Under the pieces are notes generated by a model. It was not told the origin of the DNA, made no database searches, and worked only from the letters and a program-made list of their open reading frames with translations. Positions 45,625-53,196 of a DNA stretch of 64,000 nucleotides are shown here, piece after piece (within the stretch, counting starts at the first letter, position 1; each line of letters opens with the position of its first letter). The translations under genes and the position numbers were made by a program. The DNA lies in assembly GCF_014203225.1 (NCBI RefSeq), contig NZ_JACHIO010000001.1:248001-312000 (forward strand). The letters run 5' to 3'. The stretch is from Granulicella mallensis (lineage in GTDB: Bacteria; Acidobacteriota; Terriglobia; Terriglobales; Acidobacteriaceae).

Positions 45625-46782
45625 ATGGCACGCATCGTCTTCCTGACATCCTTCGGCCTTCTCCTCTACACCTATTTGGGATATCCATTGTTCCTTGCAC
45701 TCCTCAGCCTCTTGTTTCGCAGGCAGGCAACGCTCCCCTCTACAGATTTCACGATCAGCGTGGTCATCTGTGCTCGTAACGAAGCACATGGTATAGGCAA
45801 CAAGCTTGAGGACACGCTCTTACTCAACTATCCCTCTGACCAGCTTCAAATGATCGTCGTATCGGATGGATCTACAGATGAGACCTGCAAGATCGTAGAA
45901 GGCTTCGCGGATCGCGGCGTCGAACTTATCGTGCTTCCTCATCAGCGTGGCAAGACCCATGCGCAGAACGTGGCAGTCCGCCAGGTTCGCGGCGACATCG
46001 TCGTTTTTTCTGACGCTACAACAAAGTACTCGGCGGATGCACTGCAGTATCTCGCAGGAGTATTTATGGATTCCGATGTCGGTGCTGTCTCCGGTCGCTA
46101 CCTCTACGTAAACCCGAAGACTCACTCCACAACCACCGCGGGAGCAAAGACCTACGCCGGCTTCGACAACACCATCCGCTCGCTGCAATCCCGCGTCAAC
46201 AGCATCACTGGCTGCTGTGGCTGCATCTATGCGGTTCGCCGCGCCCTCTATACAGATCTTCGCGATGACATTATCAGCGATCTGGTGCAGCCGTTATATG
46301 TGCTGCGCAAAGGATTTCGCGTGAAGTATGAACCCAGAGCCATCGCGTCAGAAAGTGCCACCAGCTCGCCCAGACAAGAGTTCTCCATGCGTGCTCGCGT
46401 GGTCGCCCGCGCTCTCATGGGCCTCCTCAGCGTCTACGAACTTCTGCTGCCGTGGCCGCATCCCTGGTATGCATTTCAATTGTGGTCGCACAAACTACTC
46501 CGCTTTGCAACGCCTCTCCTCTGCATGGGCATCTTTCTCTCATCTCTTCTGCTTTGGCACTCACACATCATTCAGTTGTTCCTGGCTCTCGAGGCGTCCT
46601 TGCTTGTGCTGGCATTTATTGCGGCATTGGTCCCTCGAAGCAACCGCCCTCGCATTCTCGCGCTTCCACTCTATTTCATGACCGTAAATGCGGGCATGGT
46701 GGCAGGCATCGTCCAACTGCTTCGCGGAAATCGGCATGTGATCTGGCAACCAGAAAGAGAGAAAGCGAATGCGAACAGCTGA
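45625..46782 (+). CDS. Membrane-bound family 2 glycosyltransferase
   Basis: 385 aa from ATG 45625, behind AAAGGAG; an upstream TTG at 45595 lies in the previous gene. N-terminal helix FLTSFGLLLYTYLGYPLFLALLSLLF, then GT-A motifs TISVVICARNEAHGI, IVVSDGSTDET, and DIVVFSDATTKY (DxD equivalent SDA), and near the end of the domain DLVQPLYVLRKGFRVKYEPRA, a changed form of ED...L..G. Three or four C-terminal helices follow (LLRFATPLLCMGIFLSSLLLW and others). The layout matches processive or EPS-type GT2 enzymes such as those in IcaA/hyaluronan synthase-like groups, but the QxxRW motif is not seen (SSPRQEFSMRARV instead). Confidence 0.9.
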   Translation: MARIVFLTSFGLLLYTYLGYPLFLALLSLLFRRQATLPSTDFTISVVICARNEAHGIGNKLEDTLLLNYPSDQLQMIVVSDGSTDETCKIVEGFADRGVELIVLPHQRGKTHAQNVAVRQVRGDIVVFSDATTKYSADALQYLAGVFMDSDVGAVSGRYLYVNPKTHSTTTAGAKTYAGFDNTIRSLQSRVNSITGCCGCIYAVRRALYTDLRDDIISDLVQPLYVLRKGFRVKYEPRAIASESATSSPRQEFSMRARVVARALMGLLSVYELLLPWPHPWYAFQLWSHKLLRFATPLLCMGIFLSSLLLWHSHIIQLFLALEASLLVLAFIAALVPRSNRPRILALPLYFMTVNAGMVAGIVQLLRGNRHVIWQPEREKANANS

Positions 46783-47917
46783 ACATTTTGCATCCAAATC
46801 CAGTAAGTCCAGTCCCAGCATATTGGGCCATCTCCGCTCCTCGCTTCGACACGCATCCGTTCAGGCATTGAGAATCGCGGGTGAACTCCGGGCCGCCCGT
46901 AAGTCGGTTGCTGCTTCCGGGGATCGGGTCGTACTTACATTTCATCGCATCGTACCCGACAAGGAAATCGCTCTCTGCCGTTCCCCGCGCGGCATGGTCT
47001 TGCGCGAATCGATCTTCGCCCAGGTCATTGAATATCTCAAATTCTCAACGTCTATTGAGGCTCCCGAGAGAGTGGAGTGGCCCCACTACCGAACGGGACG
47101 TCCGCAGGTCATCCTTACATTCGATGATGGGTGGATCGACAATCTGGATATCGCTCTCCCCTATCTCACGTCCGCCGGGATACGCGCTTGTTTTTTTATG
47201 ACGACCGGATTCGCAGGTCAAGCTGAGCCCTTCTGGCCTGAGCGTCTGCACGGGATATTCGACTCATTGCGTCGGGCAAACATGCTCCCTCTCCTCCAGG
47301 AAGAGATGCATGAACTGGAATCTCGGTCGGACATCCCCAGCCCTGCGATGAATGGCTCGACTAAGTTCGAAGAGATACTGACCTGGCTAAAGCAATTTCC
47401 CACCGACACAATATCTCAATGGCTTGACTCACTTCAAAACCACCTTTCGCCGATCGTACCGAATCTTCCGGCTGGCACTATCTTCGATCCACGCGAGCGC
47501 CTCATGGACTGGGATGAACTCCAGCAGTTGGCAGCCGCCGGCCACACCATCGGATCTCATACCCGCAGTCACGCGCTACTCACTCGGCTTGATCCCCATG
47601 CCATCCGCGAAGAGCTACTAGTCTCCCGAGAACATCTGCGTGAACATCTTCATCCCAGTAACGACGCTCCAATTTGGCTCTCCTATCCCAATGGAGACGC
47701 GTCTCACGCCATCGCCGCTTCTGCCCTGCGGACCGGCTACAGTCGTGCCTTCCTTAACTCGCCGGGTCTCTGGCGCAAGAGGACGTCACAGATGCTGATA
47801 CCCCGCGTCAACGTATGGGATGGGACGGTCACGGGCCGCTCAGGAGACTTCAGCCCGGAGCACCTCGAGTATTCGCTCTTCTGGAAGACAGCCCGCACTC
47901 ACACGAAATATAAATAA
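46769..47917 (+). CDS. Polysaccharide deacetylase (NodB-type)
   Basis: 382 aa; its start lies 14 bp inside the end of the GT2 gene. VVLTFHRIVPDKE opens the domain; motif 1 is QVILTFDDGWIDN (Asp pair), motif 2 HTIGSHTRSHALL (H-x3-H), and a motif 3-like APIWLSYPNGDAS. A ~75-residue insertion sits between motifs 1 and 2. No signal peptide is seen, only a basic N-terminus, so it may act inside on lipid-linked intermediates, as the other deacetylase at 27518. Last gene of the assembly operon; the 35 bases to the next, opposing gene are very AT-rich and show no hairpin. Confidence 0.9.
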   Translation: MRTAEHFASKSSKSSPSILGHLRSSLRHASVQALRIAGELRAARKSVAASGDRVVLTFHRIVPDKEIALCRSPRGMVLRESIFAQVIEYLKFSTSIEAPERVEWPHYRTGRPQVILTFDDGWIDNLDIALPYLTSAGIRACFFMTTGFAGQAEPFWPERLHGIFDSLRRANMLPLLQEEMHELESRSDIPSPAMNGSTKFEEILTWLKQFPTDTISQWLDSLQNHLSPIVPNLPAGTIFDPRERLMDWDELQQLAAAGHTIGSHTRSHALLTRLDPHAIREELLVSREHLREHLHPSNDAPIWLSYPNGDASHAIAASALRTGYSRAFLNSPGLWRKRTSQMLIPRVNVWDGTVTGRSGDFSPEHLEYSLFWKTARTHTKYK

Positions 47918-47952
47918 ATAATATTAGATAAATGAATATAAATAATAGGGGT

Positions 47953-49272
47953 CTAAGAATGCGACAGCGCATCCGCAGCTGGAGCCAGTTGCAGCTTTCC
48001 TCGATCTTCCAGTAATCCCTTCAACATGGCTTCGAAACGTTTCGCGGCCTGCTCCACCGTAAACTCCTCCACCGCTCTCTTCGCACCCGCTCGTCCCATC
48101 CTGCTACGAAGTTCAGAGTCAGTACAAAGTTTATGAACGGCCGCAGCAATCGACTCGACGGAATCCCCATCGCAACGCAGCCCGGTGATTCCGTCCTCGA
48201 TCGCAGCAGCGGTCCCTCCTGCCGTTCCACCAATCACGGGAAGACCGCAGGCATTCGCCTCTAGAAAAACCACTCCAAAACCTTCTGTATCGCCATCGAT
48301 CTCGCGATTTGGTTGCAGAAAGAGGTCCGCGGCCTGGTAGAGCCCGGCAACCGCATCGTCTTCCACAAATCCCCTAAAGTCGACTCGGCCTTCGATCCCC
48401 AACTCCTTCGCCAGACGAACTAGATTCCCCTGTTCTTTCCCGCGCCCGGCGATGACATAAATCCAGTTCTCAGGCAGCCCGTTCGCCGTATGAAGATGAG
48501 CCAAAGCTCGCAGCGCTTGATCGATCCCCTTTCGCGGGTCCAGCCGCGCGAGCGTCAGGATCACACATTTGTCTTCCCACCCGATCACTCGCCGCAAGGC
48601 CGTTCGATCCTCCGGCACACGAAACCTTCGTGTATCCACAAAGTTCGCCAACAACTTCATCTTGTGGGGATCGCAGCCTGACAACTCACAACTTAGCGAA
48701 GCGGTGTAGTCGCTGACCGCGATGTTCAAGGCCGCCGACCGCAGAGAGCGCATCTGCACCCATCGCATCCAATGCATCAGCACCGCCGGACGCACCTGCA
48801 TCGTCAGTTCTTCCCCATGCAAATAGTTCACCATCGGCGTCCCCTCTGAATGCCGCATCGCTAACCATGCCGCCGAGTAGGTTCCTCCGCACACAATCAA
48901 ATCCGGCTGCAACTCCCGCACCAGGGCGTCCCATTCGCTTCGGCCGCGCTGAAAGAATCCATACAGTTGCACAAGCAAGCCGACCAAAGGGAGATCCCGC
49001 AGTCCGCGCCTCTTCCCCGCCGCGTGGCGCAGATGAAACTCAAAGGCGTCGATTCTTCTTACCTCAAATCCGAAGTCGCGTCGCGCGATCTCATCCCACC
49101 CGGTCGCGTCTTCGTCACGCAAACCATGGCGGTCAGCTACGACTACGATTCGATAGCCGGGAAGCCGCTGCAGCAAACCAAGATATACCTGCACCACGCC
49201 ACCATAGTAGACAGGCGGAAAGTAAGGCGCCGCAAACAGTAGCACAGGACGAGCGTCCGTCCCAGCGTTCAA
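47953..49272 (-). CDS. Family 4 glycosyltransferase
   Basis: 439 aa, starting at a TTG (49272) in a TTGA overlap with the acetyltransferase gene upstream. N-terminal PVLLFAAPYFPPVYYGGVVQVYLGLLQRL; PDLIVCGGTYSAAWLAM; then ILTLARLDPRKGIDQALRAL, YVIAGRGKEQGNL and FLQPNREIDGDTEGFGVVFLEANACGLPVIGGTAGGTAAAI with the E-x7-E region. A good GT-B enzyme, likely the last sugar-adding enzyme of the locus. TTG starts are rare, but the coupling to the preceding stop makes this one credible; the next in-frame ATG would cut into the first strand. Confidence 0.9.
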   Translation of the reverse strand: MNAGTDARPVLLFAAPYFPPVYYGGVVQVYLGLLQRLPGYRIVVVADRHGLRDEDATGWDEIARRDFGFEVRRIDAFEFHLRHAAGKRRGLRDLPLVGLLVQLYGFFQRGRSEWDALVRELQPDLIVCGGTYSAAWLAMRHSEGTPMVNYLHGEELTMQVRPAVLMHWMRWVQMRSLRSAALNIAVSDYTASLSCELSGCDPHKMKLLANFVDTRRFRVPEDRTALRRVIGWEDKCVILTLARLDPRKGIDQALRALAHLHTANGLPENWIYVIAGRGKEQGNLVRLAKELGIEGRVDFRGFVEDDAVAGLYQAADLFLQPNREIDGDTEGFGVVFLEANACGLPVIGGTAGGTAAAIEDGITGLRCDGDSVESIAAAVHKLCTDSELRSRMGRAGAKRAVEEFTVEQAAKRFEAMLKGLLEDRGKLQLAPAADALSHS

Positions 49273-49838
49273 TTCACACCGCCCGTCGATAAAACACTTG
49301 TAACGACAGGCGTTTGTCTCTGGCTCACCACCTGCGCCGGCACTCCCATTACCGTCGAATACTCAGGCACATCCTGATTCACCATCGAGTTCGCTCCGAT
49401 CCTCGCTCCATCTCCCACGATGATCGGCCCTATGAGCACAGCACCCGTGCCGATGAACACGCCATCTCCAACGATGGGAACACCGATGCCGCCGACGCCC
49501 CGCGTTCCCATCGTCACCCGATGCGCGAGATCGCAGTTTTTCCCAATCACGACCTCGGGATGCAAGGTGATACCTCCTGCATGCGCAATCAGTAGCCCCG
49601 GACCAATCTTCGCTCCCACATTCAGCCTCATCTCCAACAAAACCTCAAGAACTAAAGCCCCTGCGGAATGCAGAATACGGAACGGCATTGAAAAGACTCT
49701 CGATCTGTCTCTTCTATAAATGACTCGTCCTAAGCGATACCAGAATATGCACCACACCGCAGGATTGCGCAAAATCGTGCAAGTACCTTCTCCATAGGCA
49801 CGATAGCGAGACATATCCTGCTTAAAGTCATTCAGCAT
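49269..49838 (-). CDS. Serine O-acetyltransferase-like hexapeptide acyltransferase
   Basis: 189 aa. N-terminal helical part (DFKQDMSRYRAYG, WYRLGRVIYRR) followed by left-handed beta-helix repeats: IGPGLLIAHAGGITLHPEVVIGKNCDLAHRVTMGTRG, with the histidines typical of CysE-type active sites, then IGTGAVLIGPIIVGDGARIGANSMVNQDVPEYSTVMGVPAQVV. In EPS loci such proteins O-acetylate sugars instead of serine (compare the EpsM/colanic acid acetyltransferases). First gene of a two-gene leftward unit with the best sigma-54 promoter match of the window 93-108 bp upstream of its start codon. Confidence 0.88.
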   Translation of the reverse strand: MLNDFKQDMSRYRAYGEGTCTILRNPAVWCIFWYRLGRVIYRRDRSRVFSMPFRILHSAGALVLEVLLEMRLNVGAKIGPGLLIAHAGGITLHPEVVIGKNCDLAHRVTMGTRGVGGIGVPIVGDGVFIGTGAVLIGPIIVGDGARIGANSMVNQDVPEYSTVMGVPAQVVSQRQTPVVTSVLSTGGVN

Positions 49839-49930
49839 CGTAAGCCGTACTCCTATAACTTCAGGGCCTCTCAGAGTCTTCGACCGCGAGATGTAACAAC
49901 ATCCTTAGCGGAGATCTTTACTTGAAGTTC

Positions 49931-49946
49931 TGCAAGTGACGTGCCG
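49931..49946 (-). promoter_or_regulatory. Near-consensus sigma-54 promoter (leftward, acetyltransferase/GT4 operon)
   Basis: Minus-strand CGGCACGTCACTTGCA matches TGGCACG-N4-TTGCW at 11 of 12 informative positions, only the first T being C. Predicted start near 49921, giving a leader of about 83 nt before ATG 49838. No TGCAA-N4-TTGC palindrome was found within the 200 bp upstream. Confidence 0.75.
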
Positions 49947-50018
49947 AATCCTCTCTCCTCTACTATGTTTCGCAATACTCGATCTTTTTATTCGGTGAGA
50001 CCGCCGTATTGAGCTCTT

Positions 50019-50034
50019 TGGCCGCTAACCTGCA
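50019..50034 (+). promoter_or_regulatory. Weak candidate sigma-54 promoter (second beta-helix gene)
   Basis: TGGCCGCTAACCTGCA has GG-N10-GC spacing and about 8 of 12 matches, but the predicted start (about 50045) would fall inside the AGGTGAG ribosome site of the gene at 50055. Kept only because its gene is the paralogue of the other EPS-flanking gene. Confidence 0.25.
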
Positions 50035-50054
50035 GCGGAACAGGTGAGAGACTT

Positions 50055-51710
50055 ATGCGGATCACTTCTTACCGGGGGGATGTCCTACCCCTATTCGTGC
50101 TCATCGTATTCATTGCGAGTTGCGCAAGGGTAATCCACCCCAGCGCATTGGCCATGTCGTCGGACACGAGCGGCACGACCAGCACAGGAAGTCCGCCTCA
50201 CATCAACTACACCGACATCAACGTCGGCTCGAACACCGGCGGAGATACAGGAAACGGCGTCTACGTTCGGATCTTCGGGGCGAACTTTGGTTCGTCGCAA
50301 GGCTCAAGCCTGCTCACGTTGGGCGGAAAACTCATCACGAATTGCAGGCTCTGCTCCTGGACCAACAATCAAATCATTGCCCAGCTGGGACCAGCCGCAA
50401 AGACCGGAGACATCCATGTCGACGTCGCTGGTGCCCATTCGAATGGCGTACCCTTCACCGTCACCCCCACAACAATCCTCTTCGTCGCTGCAAACGGATC
50501 AGACTCAAACCGGGGAACCTTTGCCACGCCCTTCAAGACCTGGCGCGCTGCCTTTAACTCCGTCACCGATACTGACTCACACCCTCCGAAACAAAACACT
50601 GTCATCTACCTCGAACCTGGAGCCGTTGTGAACTTCGACGATGGACGCGGATATAGCGCAGTCCTATCGACCGATATCGGTGGCACTTCGCCCATCAAAC
50701 AGCTCTCCATCGTTGGATTCCCCGGTGGCACCGTCAACGTCGGCAGCACCTCTGTCACAGACGGCGTTCATGGCTGGGGTTCCTATCTCACCATCGCGGA
50801 TCTCACCATCGTTGGAAAGGTCTCCGCGATCGACGCTGAGAAAGGGAATGTACGCATCATCAACAACAGCCTGTCCTGTCCCTCACCTCCAACCGGCGTC
50901 GGAGGAGCCGCCTGCATCCTTGCTGAAACCGACACCCCAACCGACAGTTGGGTCTTCCAGGGCAACAATGTCCATGACACCGGGGGTAACGTCGACAAGA
51001 CTTATCACGCCATCTACTTCTCTTCAAATGCCAATCACGTGGAGTTCGGGTGGAACAACATCGGTGCAAACTTCCTGGGATACTGCCGCAGTGTCCTCTT
51101 CCACGCCACCACAGGCGCCAACCTCTTCGATCTGCACGTGCATGACAATCAGATCGCCGGCGGCTACTGCGACGCTATCAGCTTCGCCTCGGTCAATCCA
51201 TCCGCAGGCACCGTCGAGGCCTACAACAACGTAATCACGCACGTCGCTATCGCTTCAAATCCCTATGGAACCGCAAACGAAGCCGGCATCGCCATCAACT
51301 CCGATGCCTCGCCAGGAGCGAGCGGCACCGTCTACGCCTACAACAACACGGTTGTCGACGCCGGCGAATACACCATCGGCCACCAGAACGGCTGCTTTGG
51401 CGTGGTCAGCCCAGGGGTATCTCTCGTCCTTACAAACAACATCTGCATGCAGCCCAGTGCCGCTCAGCCGTACATCGAACCGAACAGCACAGGAGTCAGC
51501 GGCACCAACAATCTATGGTACGGAGCGGGACCTGCACCCAGGTTCGATCCACAACCAGTCATTCTTGCTCCACGCCTGGTATCGGCAACCGGCTTCGCCC
51601 TGCAGGCAGGATCTCCCGCCCATGCCGCGGGGACGATGACTCGGGTATCTATCTTCGACATCATCGGGACACAGCGAAGTCCCGCCCCGTCCATCGGCGC
51701 CTACGAGTAG
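50055..51710 (+). CDS. Secreted right-handed beta-helix lipoprotein, paralogue of the 11263 gene
   Basis: 551 aa. Lipoprotein signal with a good lipobox IASC ending at Cys23. After a short linker come HINYTDINVGSNTGG and an IPT/TIG-like segment (VRIFGANFGSSQGSSLLTLGG), then the parallel beta-helix with Asn-rich turns (IINNSLSC, FQGNNVHDTGG, AYNNTVV, LTNNICMQ). By eye it is about two-thirds identical to the protein at 11263 across their shared ~520 residues, and lacks that protein's Ig/TPPPT extension. Catalytic residues were not identified. Its position at the right border of the EPS locus, same strand as the left copy, suggests a duplicated accessory factor for the polymer. Confidence 0.82.
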   Translation: MRITSYRGDVLPLFVLIVFIASCARVIHPSALAMSSDTSGTTSTGSPPHINYTDINVGSNTGGDTGNGVYVRIFGANFGSSQGSSLLTLGGKLITNCRLCSWTNNQIIAQLGPAAKTGDIHVDVAGAHSNGVPFTVTPTTILFVAANGSDSNRGTFATPFKTWRAAFNSVTDTDSHPPKQNTVIYLEPGAVVNFDDGRGYSAVLSTDIGGTSPIKQLSIVGFPGGTVNVGSTSVTDGVHGWGSYLTIADLTIVGKVSAIDAEKGNVRIINNSLSCPSPPTGVGGAACILAETDTPTDSWVFQGNNVHDTGGNVDKTYHAIYFSSNANHVEFGWNNIGANFLGYCRSVLFHATTGANLFDLHVHDNQIAGGYCDAISFASVNPSAGTVEAYNNVITHVAIASNPYGTANEAGIAINSDASPGASGTVYAYNNTVVDAGEYTIGHQNGCFGVVSPGVSLVLTNNICMQPSAAQPYIEPNSTGVSGTNNLWYGAGPAPRFDPQPVILAPRLVSATGFALQAGSPAHAAGTMTRVSIFDIIGTQRSPAPSIGAYE

Positions 51711-51732
51711 ACCGCCGTGCGCCGCAGCCTCT

Positions 51733-51934
51733 TCGGCGAGCGGAAAGTGGATACTTCTCCTCTGCACAAAACGAATGGTATCGGCGCCTGCTGATCGACC
51801 TGAAAGGGTACGACTCGGGCCATATCCGCCGCAGTGCGCCTGAAAGTTTATTCGATCCAACTCAATATATCTTCTCGAAAGCCCATCAAGCACATGACGA
51901 GGGGATCGAGATTGTGACAAAGATCACTGCATGA
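51733..51934 (+). pseudogene. Possible remnant of a gene 3' end, unidentified
   Basis: An open frame ending in TGA at 51934 has coding-like composition after the beta-helix gene (FSSAQNEWYRRLLIDLKGY, then SLFDPTQYIFSKAHQAHDEG), but no start codon with a ribosome site. I do not recognise the family. It may be the tail of a gene lost by deletion; it may also be chance. Confidence 0.3.
51913..51928. promoter_or_regulatory. Imperfect Crp-like site
   Basis: TGTGACAAAGATCACT matches 9 of 10 fixed positions of TGTGA-N6-TCACA. It overlaps the possible gene remnant and is about 350 bp before the PAS gene, so its function is doubtful. Confidence 0.3.
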
Positions 51935-51989
51935 CCGGTCGAGTAGTATGAGGATTGGGGAATGACAGGTAATGCTTTACTCCATCCAC

Positions 51990-52029
51990 TGAAGCCATAT
52001 TGCCGAATTTGAAGCCATATTGCCGAATT
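51990..52029 (+). repeat. 20-bp perfect tandem duplication
   Basis: TGAAGCCATATTGCCGAATT occurs twice back to back. Too short and too few copies for an array; a slippage product or the scar of an excised element. Confidence 0.85.
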
Positions 52030-52274
52030 CTGATTGTTTCCTCTCTCTTCGCCTGCCGTAGAATGCAGCTCAGATAGCCGATCAGGCTCGCGCAGCAGAC
52101 GACTCCGACGCTTCGTTACGCTGGCCCCTCACAACCGGGATGAAAAACTGGGCTTGGAAACAACCGCAATCAAAAAGAAATACCCTGCAGCGCCCACGAT
52201 CGAACGCGCTCTATCCAGCGCATGTACGAATTACGAATAGTGCTGGGCGGCTTTAGAGAGAAAGCTGACGAACA

Positions 52275-52913
52275 ATGAGCAATAGACTCAACATCAATGT
52301 AGACGCAATCAAAAAGCGACTTAACAGCCCAGACGAACTTCTTGAGCCAGCAGGGGAGCGGGCGGCCACTCTCTCGGAAAACGAGAATGAACGATTCTCC
52401 AAGGCAATCCAGGCTCTGCAGAAAGCATCACCCGCCCTAGAAGTCTTAGTCTCTGCCGTTGAACACGCTCACGATGCAATCATCGTGACTGAAGCCGGCC
52501 AACTCGATCCGCCGGGGCCGCGCATCGTATACGTAAATGAGACCTTCACGAAGACAACAGGTTACACCTTTGATGAAGCGTTTGGACGCTCACCGCGCAT
52601 GCTCCACGGACCAAAGACCGATCGGGCTGCTCTCGACCGTATCCGCAAGGCGTTGACCTGTGGGGAGTCAATCCGAATAGAACTCGTCAACTATCGGAAA
52701 GATGGGAGCGAATTCAACGTGGATCTATCGATAGCGCCGATGAAGGACGAAAATGGGTGGTTTTCTCATTTTGTGTCGATCCGGCGAGACGTTACAGAAC
52801 GGGACTACCTTCGCAAGAGACTGCAAGAGAGTGAAGACCGGGTACGCGCTCTAACGGAGGCCATCCCTCAACTCTCGGAAACAGCTATCATACCTAAACA
52901 AATTAAGCAATAA
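52275..52913 (+). CDS. PAS-domain protein with LOV-like sequence lacking the photoactive cysteine
   Basis: 212 aa. Residues ~60-175 are a PAS domain very like LOV domains: IVYVNETFTKTTGYTFDEAFGRSPRMLHGPKTD, then VNYRKDGSEFNVDLSIAPMKDENGWFSHFVSIRRDVTERD. In LOV photoreceptors the matching segment is GRNCRFLQG with a cysteine that bonds to flavin; here that position is a proline (GRSPRMLHG). A short coiled coil follows (LRKRLQESEDRVRAL), and there is no kinase or other output domain, so it may act on a partner protein. It precedes the Crp-type gene by 283 bp on the same strand. Flavin binding without the light reaction, or another ligand, is possible. Confidence 0.85.
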   Translation: MSNRLNINVDAIKKRLNSPDELLEPAGERAATLSENENERFSKAIQALQKASPALEVLVSAVEHAHDAIIVTEAGQLDPPGPRIVYVNETFTKTTGYTFDEAFGRSPRMLHGPKTDRAALDRIRKALTCGESIRIELVNYRKDGSEFNVDLSIAPMKDENGWFSHFVSIRRDVTERDYLRKRLQESEDRVRALTEAIPQLSETAIIPKQIKQ

Positions 52914-52979
52914 AAATTAGATAGAAATCCAAACAACCCAAATTAGCGTTGTTAATAATAGGAATTTGTATGCTTTTCT

Positions 52980-53015
52980 TGTTGCTTATAGTGTAAGTTG
53001 ACTGTTGCTTATAGT
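52980..53015 (+). promoter_or_regulatory. Pair of 13-bp direct repeats upstream of the Crp-type gene
   Basis: TGTTGCTTATAGT at 52980-52992 and again at 53003-53015, a 23-bp period or about two helical turns. They lie 180-217 bp before the Crp-type start codon in an AT-rich stretch. Could be tandem regulator sites on one face of the DNA. The rest of 52914-53196 shows no convincing gene. Confidence 0.4.
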
Positions 53016-53196
53016 AGAATCTGGCCTACCAGCAGACAAAGAGAGGGATTTTTACTCTTAGAAGAGTTTGTGGACACAATCCTCCCCAACCCCTTCCTGG
53101 TGGGACATTCGGCTTCCATTGCAGAGCAAACGAGTGCTGACAGTACGTTTTTAGCCACAATGTTTCTGCAGTTCAGGCCGAACTCGGGAGTTTCTT

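Larger units (their letters stand above)
51711..52274. other. Gene-poor strip right of the EPS locus
   Basis: 564 bp holding the possible gene remnant, a Crp-like site at 51913-51928 and a 20-bp tandem duplication at 51990-52029. The stretch 52034-52240 is open in one frame, but its composition (Ser/Arg-rich) is not convincing as a protein. Confidence 0.5.

Noticed and set aside
51990-52029. Tandem 20-bp repeat as a CRISPR array
   Set aside because: Only two units, no spacer between them, no cas gene near.
52275-52913. LOV blue-light photoreceptor
   Set aside because: The cysteine needed for the flavin adduct is replaced by proline.
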